From the NCBI GenBank assembly GCA_027365345.1, contig DAHXNO010000057.1:1-36032 (forward strand): a stretch of DNA of 36,032 bases. Reading direction: 5' to 3'. Numbering within the stretch: position 1 is the first letter of the stretch; each line of letters starts with the position of its first letter. This document shows positions 1-7,812 of the stretch, one piece after another. The stretch is from Granulicella sp. (lineage in GTDB: Bacteria; Acidobacteriota; Terriglobia; Terriglobales; Acidobacteriaceae). A program made the position numbers and the translations under genes. A model generated the notes under the pieces. The model had not been told where the DNA came from, did not search any database, and was given only the letters and a program-made list of their open reading frames with translations.

Positions 1-1514
1 CCGCCTTGCATGGCGATCTCATCGCCAGAGTAAATCTGCGGCATTCCACGGGTGGTGAGCACATAAGCCAGGGCCAGTTGCAGCGCTCCTTCCCTTTCCA
101 ATTCAGACCCCTGAACCGCACTGGCAAACCTCTCCGTGTCATGGTTGCCGATGAACGGAACCAGCCGCTGCGGATGCGGATACAACGAATCTTCACCCAG
201 CACATCCGCCAACCGACTCATCGGCGCACCTTTGGTAAACACATCGCGCAAAGCAAAGTAGGTTGGGAAGTCGAAGGGAGTGTAGAGCCCGGTATCCACA
301 CCGGCGCGGGTTACGCCTCCGGCAAAGGAGGAGGTGATCACCGGATCCCCGTTGAAGACCTCCCCGACCTCGGTCAGATGCGGAAACAACTGCTTCAGCT
401 CGCCGTTGAACGCATGCCAGAAAGCTCGATCGACGTAGGGGAAGGTATCGATCCGCAAGCCATCGGCGCCGGTCTGCTCCACCCACCAGACAGCGTCTTG
501 ACGCAGATACTGCGCCACTGCGGGACTCTCGGTATTCATATCCGGAAGCACGCCGGCAAACCATCCATCCAGCGTACCCACTTTGTCCCGCTCCGGCGCA
601 TGGGGATTAATCAAAGCCGGAAAGTTCGTTTGGCTATCGAGATGGTGCTCTTTGGTTCCATGGAACCAATCGGGTGCCGGCTCATCGTTTACCCATGGAT
701 TTCCAGGTCCAACATGGTTCGGGACGGTGTCCAGAACCAGCTTCATCCCACGCGCATGCAAGGCGGCAGCCAGCGCCCGCAGATCCGCAAGGGTCCCGTA
801 GTGCGGGTCCACGCTGTACATATCCGTGGCCCCATAACCGTGGTAGCTGTCCAACTCCTGGTTCTGGTAGACCGGCGTGATCCAGACAGTAGTGACGCCC
901 AACTGCTGGAGGTAATCCAGGTGATCTTGAATCCCTTTCAGATCGCCACCATGCCAGCCCCGCGGCTTGGCGCGCTCAGCCACCGCAGCCGCGCTATTGG
1001 CATCGCTCCGCGCATCCGGCCCGTCGTTATGCCGATTGCCGTCCGCGAAGCGATCGGTCATGATCAGGTACATCACATCACGAGAGGAGAATCCCTTGAA
1101 ACCGCCTGTCGCTGGCCGAGGCGCCGCGAAGCTGTAGCTCTTCTCCACGCTCTCCCCGCCCAGTCTTGCCGTCAGCGTCACCTGCTCCGGCTCGGATGGC
1201 GAGGCTGAAAGCCAAAGCTGCGCCCAATGTCCATTGGCTGAAGGCGTCACCTTCTTGATCCGCAGGTCCCGGTCGCTGATGGAAAACGTCGCCCCGCGCA
1301 GACCTTCTCCATGGACCAGAAGCATCGGGCTGGGCAACTGCGCCCACCAGTTCGGCGGATCAATCTTATCGATCGCTAACGGACTGCTCTGCGCCACGGC
1401 AAACAACCCCTGCGACAAAAGCGCCGTCCAGAGAAATCCCAAACAGAGTCCCAGCCGGACGCTGCGAATGCCCAAACCATCCCACTTCCTAACTCCGCAT
1501 CCCTGCAGACCCAC
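1..1514 (-). CDS. Secreted GH13 alpha-glucanase (cyclomaltodextrinase/neopullulanase-like), 3' end outside window
   Basis: This gene probably hydrolyses alpha-1,4-glucans (maltodextrin, cyclodextrin or pullulan) in the periplasm or at the cell surface. The visible 504 residues hold a signal-peptide-like hydrophobic start (about residues 20-45), an Ig-like cyclomaltodextrinase N-terminal domain (about 50-130) and the GH13 barrel opening with YLIMTDRFADGN. All four GH13 signatures are present: DTVPNH near residue 262, GLRIDTFPY with the nucleophile Asp near 356, EVGEVF with the acid/base Glu near 385, and FIGNHD with Asp near 459. The start is a GTG at 1514, chosen because GGGGAGG lies six bases upstream and no in-frame ATG gives the leader. 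The C-terminus runs off the left edge. Its neighbours are TonB-dependent receptors on the same strand, which suggests a glucan-uptake locus. The family is certain; the exact specificity is inferred. Confidence 0.94.
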   Translation of the reverse strand, partial: MGLQGCGVRKWDGLGIRSVRLGLCLGFLWTALLSQGLFAVAQSSPLAIDKIDPPNWWAQLPSPMLLVHGEGLRGATFSISDRDLRIKKVTPSANGHWAQLWLSASPSEPEQVTLTARLGGESVEKSYSFAAPRPATGGFKGFSSRDVMYLIMTDRFADGNRHNDGPDARSDANSAAAVAERAKPRGWHGGDLKGIQDHLDYLQQLGVTTVWITPVYQNQELDSYHGYGATDMYSVDPHYGTLADLRALAAALHARGMKLVLDTVPNHVGPGNPWVNDEPAPDWFHGTKEHHLDSQTNFPALINPHAPERDKVGTLDGWFAGVLPDMNTESPAVAQYLRQDAVWWVEQTGADGLRIDTFPYVDRAFWHAFNGELKQLFPHLTEVGEVFNGDPVITSSFAGGVTRAGVDTGLYTPFDFPTYFALRDVFTKGAPMSRLADVLGEDSLYPHPQRLVPFIGNHDTERFASAVQGSELEREGALQLALAYVLTTRGMPQIYSGDEIAMQG

Positions 1515-1653
1515 GATGAACCTCCCCAACTACCAAATTGATTTCACAACAAAAAAGACAGAAAGACCCTCAGAGAAAAAGGATGCGGTATGGAAGAGAT
1601 ACGAGAGGCGTCACGACGATCCATTGTCGTTGCGGATCTCCTTCCAGGGCCGG

Positions 1654-1716
1654 CTAGAACGTGAAGCGGACGGAGAGCTGCATCTCCTGCTCCGAGTCCT
1701 CGCCTGTACCTTCGAT
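1654..1716 (-). pseudogene. Possible decayed C-terminal end of a TonB-dependent receptor
   Basis: On the minus strand an open stretch of 20 codons ends with EQEMQLSVRFTF and a TAG. The alternating hydrophobic residues and terminal Phe are typical of the last beta-strand of outer-membrane barrels; the intact receptor nearby ends QIQLAARLVF. An in-frame TAG lies immediately upstream, and a related reading (WITGT) appears in another frame just before it, as if a frameshift had occurred. I read this as a receptor remnant upstream of the GH13 gene, but the match is short and could be chance. Confidence 0.38.
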
Positions 1717-2089
1717 CTAACCAACGTGCCTGTTATCCAAACCTCTGTCATTCGACCGGCAGGTTTCGGCAGCGGCCCCGTTCGATTCGCAGGCATCGAG
1801 GTGCCCGTTTTGATTGATGAAAACCTACGTCTTGACCAGATGAAAGACCTTGGCCTCGAATTGACTCCCGGTGCGCGTGATCGAAATGCAGCTTGCCAGG
1901 TTCGTTGTCGAACTCGCCTGACTTAGAAAAGCAATGCTCGCCTTTTCAGTCGTCAGGCAGAACGAAAACCGTCACTGCGTTTGCCAGATAGTAGGCTTCA
2001 ACAAGATTGAAGACCGCCTGCCCACAATAATGCTCCACTCACATCCCTCACGCTGCTGAACGGACAGCGAAGGGTGGCGACCGCAACCG
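1717..2089. other. Gene-poor, apparently degraded stretch
   Basis: No convincing full gene is visible on either strand. A 30-codon minus-strand frame at 1946-2038 (GTG start, ending in VTVFVLPDD and TGA) has protein-like composition and may be the tail of a broken gene. With the receptor-like tail at 1654-1716 and the MITE-like element at 2408-2523, it gives the impression of a decaying region. Confidence 0.35.
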
Positions 2090-2383
2090 TCAGAGTACCT
2101 CTCGGGCAAGACGGTTAGTATCCACGCTCACGACCTGCGCGCAACTGCGCTGCTCTTCTACTTGAAAGCGAGTCTCCTGGCCATACCCTCTCGCGATGAT
2201 GAGAATGAAATGATCTGCAACAGATTGACTCCCATTGCTCATCAAGCCAGTAAAACATGCTCGTGTTGACTGGGACTCCTTATTCTTCAATGCAGCAGCA
2301 CTGACGAATGAGGTCGAGAATACGTAGAGCAAGATAGACACACTGGAGATGGCCTTTGCTGCGCTATGCAGAATAAGTAACAC
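2090..2383 (-). CDS. Small putative secreted protein, unknown function
   Basis: A 97-codon frame starts at a GTG at 2383 with AGAGAGG just upstream. Its N-terminus resembles a signal peptide: a short start, a hydrophobic segment with SSVSILLYVFSTSF at about residues 14-27, and a possible cleavage after VSAAA near residue 32. The remainder is about 65 polar residues with two cysteines and no motif I recognise. The frame stays open upstream to 2479, but that part lies inside a repeat element and is probably not translated. It sits in a degraded region, so it may itself be a fragment. I cannot assign a function. Confidence 0.33.
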   Translation of the reverse strand: MLLILHSAAKAISSVSILLYVFSTSFVSAAALKNKESQSTRACFTGLMSNGSQSVADHFILIIARGYGQETRFQVEEQRSCAQVVSVDTNRLAREVL

Positions 2384-2407
2384 CTCACCTCTCTGCCTTG
2401 GTGGACC

Positions 2408-2523
2408 TAGAGCATTCTTCCCGTCGGTGTAGTCCAGCAGATTGAGATGGATGGGCGTTTTCCCCAAGGAAAACGCCACCGCACAATCGATTTTGGATGC
2501 CCATCAACGGGGGAAATGCTCTA
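2408..2523. mobile_element. MITE-like element with terminal inverted repeats
   Basis: The segment starts with TAGAGCATT (2408-2416) and ends with its exact complement AATGCTCTA (2515-2523). The similarity continues inwards imperfectly for about 22 bases on each side. Inside, at 2454-2477, is a perfect palindrome with 10-base arms (GGCGTTTTCC, CCAA, GGAAAACGCC). There is no room for a transposase. The 116-base size, inverted ends and internal palindrome fit a miniature inverted-repeat element or REP-like repeat. I see no second copy in this window and no clear target-site duplication. Confidence 0.45.
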
Positions 2524-2581
2524 AGCTGCACCTCTTGGTCGCCCATGCCCCTCTGGAGAGATCCCATTGTGATAGAGCTGA

Positions 2582-2602
2582 CTCCAGAACTGTTTCCTGG
2601 AG
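2582..2602 (-). terminator. Hairpin downstream of the TonB-dependent receptor
   Basis: CTCCAG and CTGGAG bracket a short loop, giving a stem of about eight pairs with one G-T, 13 bases past the stop of the receptor gene. There is no T-run after it, so it is a weak terminator candidate at best. Confidence 0.28.
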
Positions 2603-2614
2603 CCAGCCCATACC

Positions 2615-5600
2615 TTAAAACACAAGACGCGCAGCTAATTGAATCTGGCGATTGCTATAGTCCTGCACTCCTGTGACTTTGCCAAAAGTCTCCGGATCAC
2701 TCATGCTACTGCCGGGATTGGTGAACTGAGGCGTGTTGAAGACGTTGAATGCGTCCCCGTGTAGTTCCAGATTGAAGCGGTTCGTAAGATGCACGTCCTT
2801 CTGCATGGAGAAAGCGACCGTTCGCTGTCCCGGCCCGTAGAGCTGATTCCGAAGAGCGGTTCCTGGACGCGTATACACAGTAATGGAATTCGCGTTCGTT
2901 GAAGTCGGAATATTGCTGGAGAAGGAAGCCGGATTGAACCAATACCCGTTGATGCTTTTCTTGTACTCGATCGGAGCTACTTCGTCCGGCTCGTTCGCTG
3001 AATCTGTAAACCCCGTGGATAAGTCAAATGGTTGCCCGCTCGACACCATGGCAATGATGTTGGTCTGCCAGCCGCCAATCAACCAGTCCATCTCACGAGA
3101 AATACCGTTTCCAAATCGTTGTCCCCTGCCAAACGGCAGAAAATAAACGGTCGAAAAACTGAAGACCTCCCGCTGATCTTGACCTGAATTGCCGTAGCTA
3201 GCCTTCGGATCATAATACAAGCAAAGCGTCCCGCAGCTATCATCCATGGTGTGCGACCATGTGTAGGACGCTGTAAGGATCAGATTGCTGGCTCGATGTG
3301 TAGCTGACAACTGCAAACCGTTGTAGCTCGAAGTTCCGTTGTAGTTCTCATAAGTGATCGTACCCAGATTCGGAAATGCCTGATTGCCTTCTCCGAGCGG
3401 CCCATTGCCAAACTGGAACAGATTGTAGTTATAGTAGTTTGCCATATGGTCAGCCTTGGTCCCAACATAGGCGATGTTCAGCACGTCCTTGGGGCTCAAC
3501 TGCTGGTCAAATTGCACGTTCCACTCTTGAATCTGGCTGTTCTTATTGTGCTGGTTGACTGCCAGAGTACTGAGGCCGTTGGGCGGTTCCGCTGGGTTGA
3601 AGTTTGGAAAGCCAGGCTGTGGCAGCGGAGTGGTCTGGTCAGCCGAACTGACTTTGCAGCTATCGAAACCATTCGTGCCCACGGTGGGCGTCTGGCCAGT
3701 GAAGGCGACGCAACTTCCCAGCCTCGCCTGGTAATCCACCGCTCCGCCGAAGGGCGGCTGCTGGCCCAGTTGGTTACTGATACCACCGTACGTTGGATAA
3801 TAGTAGATACCATAACCACCACGAACTACAGATCTACCGTCTCCATGCAGGTCATAGGCAAAGCCCAAACGTGGCCCAAAGTCGTCATAGTTCTGGTACA
3901 TGATGCTGCGGGAGACTCCGTTCTGTCCAGCCATTAGAACTTGACCGTTGCTGATGTCAAAGGATGCTTGTCTGTTGTGCATCTCATAGGGCCAGGTCAG
4001 CAGATCCCAGCGAAGACCAAGATTTACCGTCAAGCGCCTGTTTACTCGCCAGTCATCCTGAGCGAAAATACCGTCTTCCTGGCTCACGTTGGCGAAGTAT
4101 CCGTTCTGCGAACCAATTTCATAATTGTCCATGAAGGAAGCCAACAGATCAGACACCTCATAGCCGGTAAAGTCCTGTCCATTTCCAGAGATATTGAAGA
4201 AGCCCTTGCCGGCGATGGGACGAAAATATTCCATCTCGCGGCGAATGAGTGTGCCGCCTAACTTTATGGAATGGTTCCCACGCTCCCAGTCAAGGGTGTC
4301 CGTCCCCTCTATGTTGTTCTGCGGAACTGCATACAAGCCATAGTCGCCCGTGTAGGATATCTCCGTATTGTAGCCGCCGATCAATGCGCCGCCGCTGGTT
4401 TCGATATTACGATTGGCATTGACAATGCCAAGGTCTTTGGAGACCGGGATGCCGTACATCGGCGGCATGTAACCGTAGTTGTCTCGATTGTAGTTGAGGT
4501 GCGCTTCATTCACCACGTTTTGCGTGAAGATATGCGTGTAGCCAAGATCATAGCCACGTGCGTGGGTGTAGCTGGAGCCGGTGCCAAAACCAGCCGGAAG
4601 CTTGGCGAAAAAGGAGGACTTCGTTTCCACGGAATTATCATAGCTGAAACGCGCAAAAAATAGGTCTTTTGCGCTGGCATTCCAATCCATCCGAACATCA
4701 AAATCGTTGTAGTTAATGATATCTGTTTGAAAGGTTTCATAGTTGTCAAGGATGGAGTTCGTCGCCAGGCTTGGCGTTGGCAACGGGAACGCATTCAAAT
4801 AGTTCACTGCGGCCGGATTCAAACGAGATAGCGGAATGATATTGCCGGCAAATGGCTGGCAAGTAATCGGGTCGTAAATCACGCCATCTGGAGCCGCATT
4901 GCCTGGCTGACACAAATTGGAGTGGTTGATGAATTGACCACCCGTCAATGCCGGATTGAGCACTTCGGACAAATTGCCCTGGCGCATCAATGCAGTGGGG
5001 ACCGTCTGGAACGTGCTGCCAACCGGTTCCGACTCCCGCCATGCCTGGTAATCGCCGAACATGAAAAGCTTGTTCTTGACGATGGGAAAGCCCACATCCC
5101 CTCCCCATTGGTTGCGGCTGTAGGCGGGATTGGGGGTCGGCCCCGCGCCCAGGAACTGATAGTACGGATTGGAGTCGAATGCTCCGCTGCGATTATATTC
5201 AAACGCTGAACCATGGATCGAGTTGGTCCCGGATTTGATGGAACTGATCACGATGCCACCACCTGCGCGACCATATTGCGCCGGGGCCACGTCAGTTTCG
5301 ATCTTAAATTCCTGCGTAGCGAAGATGTCCGGAAAGAAGATCAAAGTGTTCATCAAATCGTCGTTGTTGTCCACGCCATCCAGAATGTAATTGTCCGCCG
5401 TTGGCTGCAAGCCGTTGACGGAAAGAGCCCCGCCTCCACTCTCGTTATAGCGAAATGTCTCTGCGTTGCCAGCCTCTCCACTTTGGGCGTTGCCGTAATT
5501 GCCACGTGTCACTCCCGGGGCCAACAGTGCGAGATTGGTAAAATTTAAACCATTTAACGGAAGCTGCGTGATTTGCTTGCCTTGGATGGTTTCTCCCAGA

Positions 5601-6037
5601 GTTGCATTGGCCGTGTCCAGAAGCGGAGCAGCCGATGAAACCTGCACGGTCGTCGCCACCGCCCCTGGCTGGAGCGTGAAGATCAGCGTTTGTACTTGAG
5701 TGACCGCAATTGTGAATGTCTGCGTCTGTGACTGGAATCCTGGGGCAGTAATCTTCGCCGTATAATTTCCGCGCGGAACGGCAAAAATGTTGAATTGACC
5801 CTGGGTATTCGAGGTAGCAGTAAGTTGGCTGCCATTCTCTGTGTTCGTAACCAGAATTGTAGCCCCTGGGATTGCTGCCCCTGTCGTATCGCTAGCATTG
5901 CCAACGATTCGACCGTTGTCGGATTGTGCGTGAGCCTGCACTAGAACTCCACACACCCCAAATAACAATAGACAAACGGAAAAAATCTTACGGAAGAAAT
6001 AGGGTTTTTTCAGCGAAAGCGTCAGAATAGTTTGCAT
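2615..6037 (-). CDS. Oar-type TonB-dependent receptor with carboxypeptidase-regulatory-like domain
   Basis: This 1140-residue outer-membrane protein is of the type abundant in Acidobacteriota, probably importing oligosaccharides or other large substrates. A signal peptide ends near residue 38 (AHAQS). A carboxypeptidase-regulatory-like Ig domain follows at about 42-125 (GRIVGNASDTTGAAIPGA), then a plug region at about 130-270 with ITQLPLNGLNF and NYILDGVDNND, then a large beta-barrel ending QIQLAARLVF with the C-terminal Phe of outer-membrane proteins. The start is supported by AGGAGA eight bases upstream. The secreted GH13 enzyme downstream on the same strand suggests glucan uptake, though the substrate cannot be read from sequence. 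A truncated relative lies just upstream at 6323-7570. Confidence 0.93.
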   Translation of the reverse strand: MQTILTLSLKKPYFFRKIFSVCLLLFGVCGVLVQAHAQSDNGRIVGNASDTTGAAIPGATILVTNTENGSQLTATSNTQGQFNIFAVPRGNYTAKITAPGFQSQTQTFTIAVTQVQTLIFTLQPGAVATTVQVSSAAPLLDTANATLGETIQGKQITQLPLNGLNFTNLALLAPGVTRGNYGNAQSGEAGNAETFRYNESGGGALSVNGLQPTADNYILDGVDNNDDLMNTLIFFPDIFATQEFKIETDVAPAQYGRAGGGIVISSIKSGTNSIHGSAFEYNRSGAFDSNPYYQFLGAGPTPNPAYSRNQWGGDVGFPIVKNKLFMFGDYQAWRESEPVGSTFQTVPTALMRQGNLSEVLNPALTGGQFINHSNLCQPGNAAPDGVIYDPITCQPFAGNIIPLSRLNPAAVNYLNAFPLPTPSLATNSILDNYETFQTDIINYNDFDVRMDWNASAKDLFFARFSYDNSVETKSSFFAKLPAGFGTGSSYTHARGYDLGYTHIFTQNVVNEAHLNYNRDNYGYMPPMYGIPVSKDLGIVNANRNIETSGGALIGGYNTEISYTGDYGLYAVPQNNIEGTDTLDWERGNHSIKLGGTLIRREMEYFRPIAGKGFFNISGNGQDFTGYEVSDLLASFMDNYEIGSQNGYFANVSQEDGIFAQDDWRVNRRLTVNLGLRWDLLTWPYEMHNRQASFDISNGQVLMAGQNGVSRSIMYQNYDDFGPRLGFAYDLHGDGRSVVRGGYGIYYYPTYGGISNQLGQQPPFGGAVDYQARLGSCVAFTGQTPTVGTNGFDSCKVSSADQTTPLPQPGFPNFNPAEPPNGLSTLAVNQHNKNSQIQEWNVQFDQQLSPKDVLNIAYVGTKADHMANYYNYNLFQFGNGPLGEGNQAFPNLGTITYENYNGTSSYNGLQLSATHRASNLILTASYTWSHTMDDSCGTLCLYYDPKASYGNSGQDQREVFSFSTVYFLPFGRGQRFGNGISREMDWLIGGWQTNIIAMVSSGQPFDLSTGFTDSANEPDEVAPIEYKKSINGYWFNPASFSSNIPTSTNANSITVYTRPGTALRNQLYGPGQRTVAFSMQKDVHLTNRFNLELHGDAFNVFNTPQFTNPGSSMSDPETFGKVTGVQDYSNRQIQLAARLVF

Positions 6038-6096
6038 TGACTTGATCTCCTAAAAGTTAGTCCAGGCTGACGGGATAATGTCCACCAGGACGCTAC

Positions 6097-6110
6097 CGAA
6101 ACGGTTTTCG
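6097..6110. promoter_or_regulatory. Inverted-repeat operator candidate upstream of the receptor
   Basis: CGAAACGGTTTTCG has 5-base inverted arms (CGAAA/TTTCG) around four bases, about 60 bases upstream of the receptor start. The shape resembles LacI/GalR-family operators, which often control sugar-uptake receptors. No LacI regulator is present in the window, so this is only a candidate. Confidence 0.25.
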
Positions 6111-6322
6111 CTCCAGATCGTTGGCGCTCTTGCATACCGAAGTTCATTGACGGCGACGCCTGGAATGATGAATTGTGAAACAGGCTATTTAGAAACCTTC
6201 ACAGCGACACATGCAATACTCTACAAATCGTTTATTCGTCGAATAGATATCAACAAATAAACTACCCGTTTTCATTGCATTACATCGATAAGTAATCTTG
6301 CGTCATCGAGCCTTTCTGTATT

Positions 6323-7570
6323 TCACACTGCAAATGGAATACTTCTGGGGAGGGAATCGCGTGGTGCTCCATGCTCCATGGTGGGCTGCTCTGCAAACTG
6401 GTTGGCTGCCTGGAGAACGCCGTACGGCCCACTGTGACCGACATAGGCCATCCGCCCGCCGTTGATCTCTGCGCCGTCCAGAAGGGAGCCTGGGATTGCG
6501 TTCACCATGCCCAGATCAGAAGAGACTGGAATATCGTCGATTGGCGAGCTGTAGTCATAAAACTCTTGCAAATGGCCATGGAGAAAATTGTGAGTCAGGT
6601 TCGGCATCAGGATATGGGTAAACCCAACAGCCTGACTGCGGGGATACGTGCGGCTTGCACCCTCTCCATAGCCTGCCCGCAGGTCCAGGAACAAGCTGCC
6701 TCTGTTCAGACGGGCTTGCCCGGAGCTAGAGTGATCGAAGAGGATGGCTGACCTGTAATAGCTGTCAGTTCCAGACTTGATGGAACTCTGGACGGTCGCG
6801 CCACCTGCATGGCTGAAGACAGTCGGCGCCATCGCTGTAGGCACACGGAACTCTTCGGTCACCCCCACCGACGGGAAGGAGATGACCGTGTTTAGCCGCG
6901 TGGGTTGGTCGTCCAGGCCGTCCAGCTCGCCGTGGGCAGCCAGCGCGAGCATTCCGTTCAAAGGCAGCGCAGTTCTACCCATTTCGCTACATCTCCAACC
7001 TTCGGCATTCTGGCCGGCATCCCGGGTCGCCCTACCGTATCTGCCACGGGGAACGCCGGGAGCAGGCAGGACGAGCCGGGTAGCGCTCGGGCCATCGAGC
7101 CGCAAACTCGAGACCCGCTTGACGTCAAGGACCGGACCGATCTCGGATCTCGCAGCGTTGACGGTCGGCGCGGCCTCAGTTATGAAAACGAAGGTCCCCG
7201 CCGGTTTCAATTGGAAGGTCAGCGCTGGAGCCGACAAAGCCGCCAAAGGAAAGATCAGTTCGGTCTTTCCAAACTTTCCAATCCCAGCCGTCGACACGTC
7301 CAGACCGTAGTTGTCGCGGGAAATGTCTTCATACTGGAACTGGCCCCCTCTATCGCTGACTGCTGTCCGCACAGCACCGTAATTGGAGTTCACCAGTGGA
7401 ACATTGGCTCCAGCAAACACGGCGCCGGGCTTGTCCTGAATAACGCCATGGAGTCGACCGAAATCGGACTGCGCCCGCAGCACAGTCCACGAAGCCGCAG
7501 GCAGACAAGAGACCACTCGAACGCTCGCCAATCCCAGTCCGGCGCCTTCGGCTCTTGATTGATGTTTCAT
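6323..7570 (-). pseudogene. Truncated Oar-type TonB-dependent receptor paralogue with internal deletion
   Basis: The 415 residues align along their length with the receptor at 2615-6037. The N-terminal regulatory-like domain is present (GRLHGVIQDKPGA). Plug motifs are present but altered (GELDGLDDQPTRLNT in place of ILDGVDNNDDLMNT), and IKSGTDSYYRSAI matches the relative's IKSGTNSIHGSAF. The sequence then jumps to YGEGASRTYPRSQAVGFTHI, which in the relative lies about 190 residues further on. It ends shortly after YVGHSGPYGVLQAANQ, lacking some 555 C-terminal residues and thus most of the barrel. The start at 7570 follows GGAGG. The frame is open throughout, but without a barrel it cannot be a working receptor. 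It is most likely a relic, or less likely a repurposed secreted plug-domain protein. Confidence 0.8.
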
Positions 7571-7714
7571 CGGTTTAGCCTCCAAGCTCCTTGCAGATCC
7601 CAGGAACCGCTTTGTGCGATGCCAAAGAAAAGATCTGTTGTAGGTTCGCTGCTAACGATGCGAAAACCTCTCCCCTCAACGCAATCGTCTTGCGTCCTTT
7701 TGTCGCTCAATTTT

Positions 7715-7767
7715 TCATCATCTACTAAGTCCTTATCAGTCAATCACTTTAATCAACCTCATCATCT
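7715..7767. promoter_or_regulatory. Direct repeat in the divergent promoter region
   Basis: TCATCATCT occurs at 7715-7723 and again at 7759-7767, 44 bases apart start to start, roughly four helical turns. It lies between the divergent receptor relic and the winged-helix regulator. OmpR/PhoB-type winged helices bind direct repeats, so this may be an autoregulatory site. The repeat is short and could be chance. Confidence 0.25.
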
Positions 7768-7812
7768 CGCTGAGAAGTGTTACAGTCTAGGACGTGAGGT
7801 TGTTGAAGGAAA

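Noticed and set aside
6-1208. Plus-strand open frame of 400 codons opposite the GH13 gene
   Set aside because: The minus strand carries all four GH13 motifs; the plus-strand product has no recognisable pattern.
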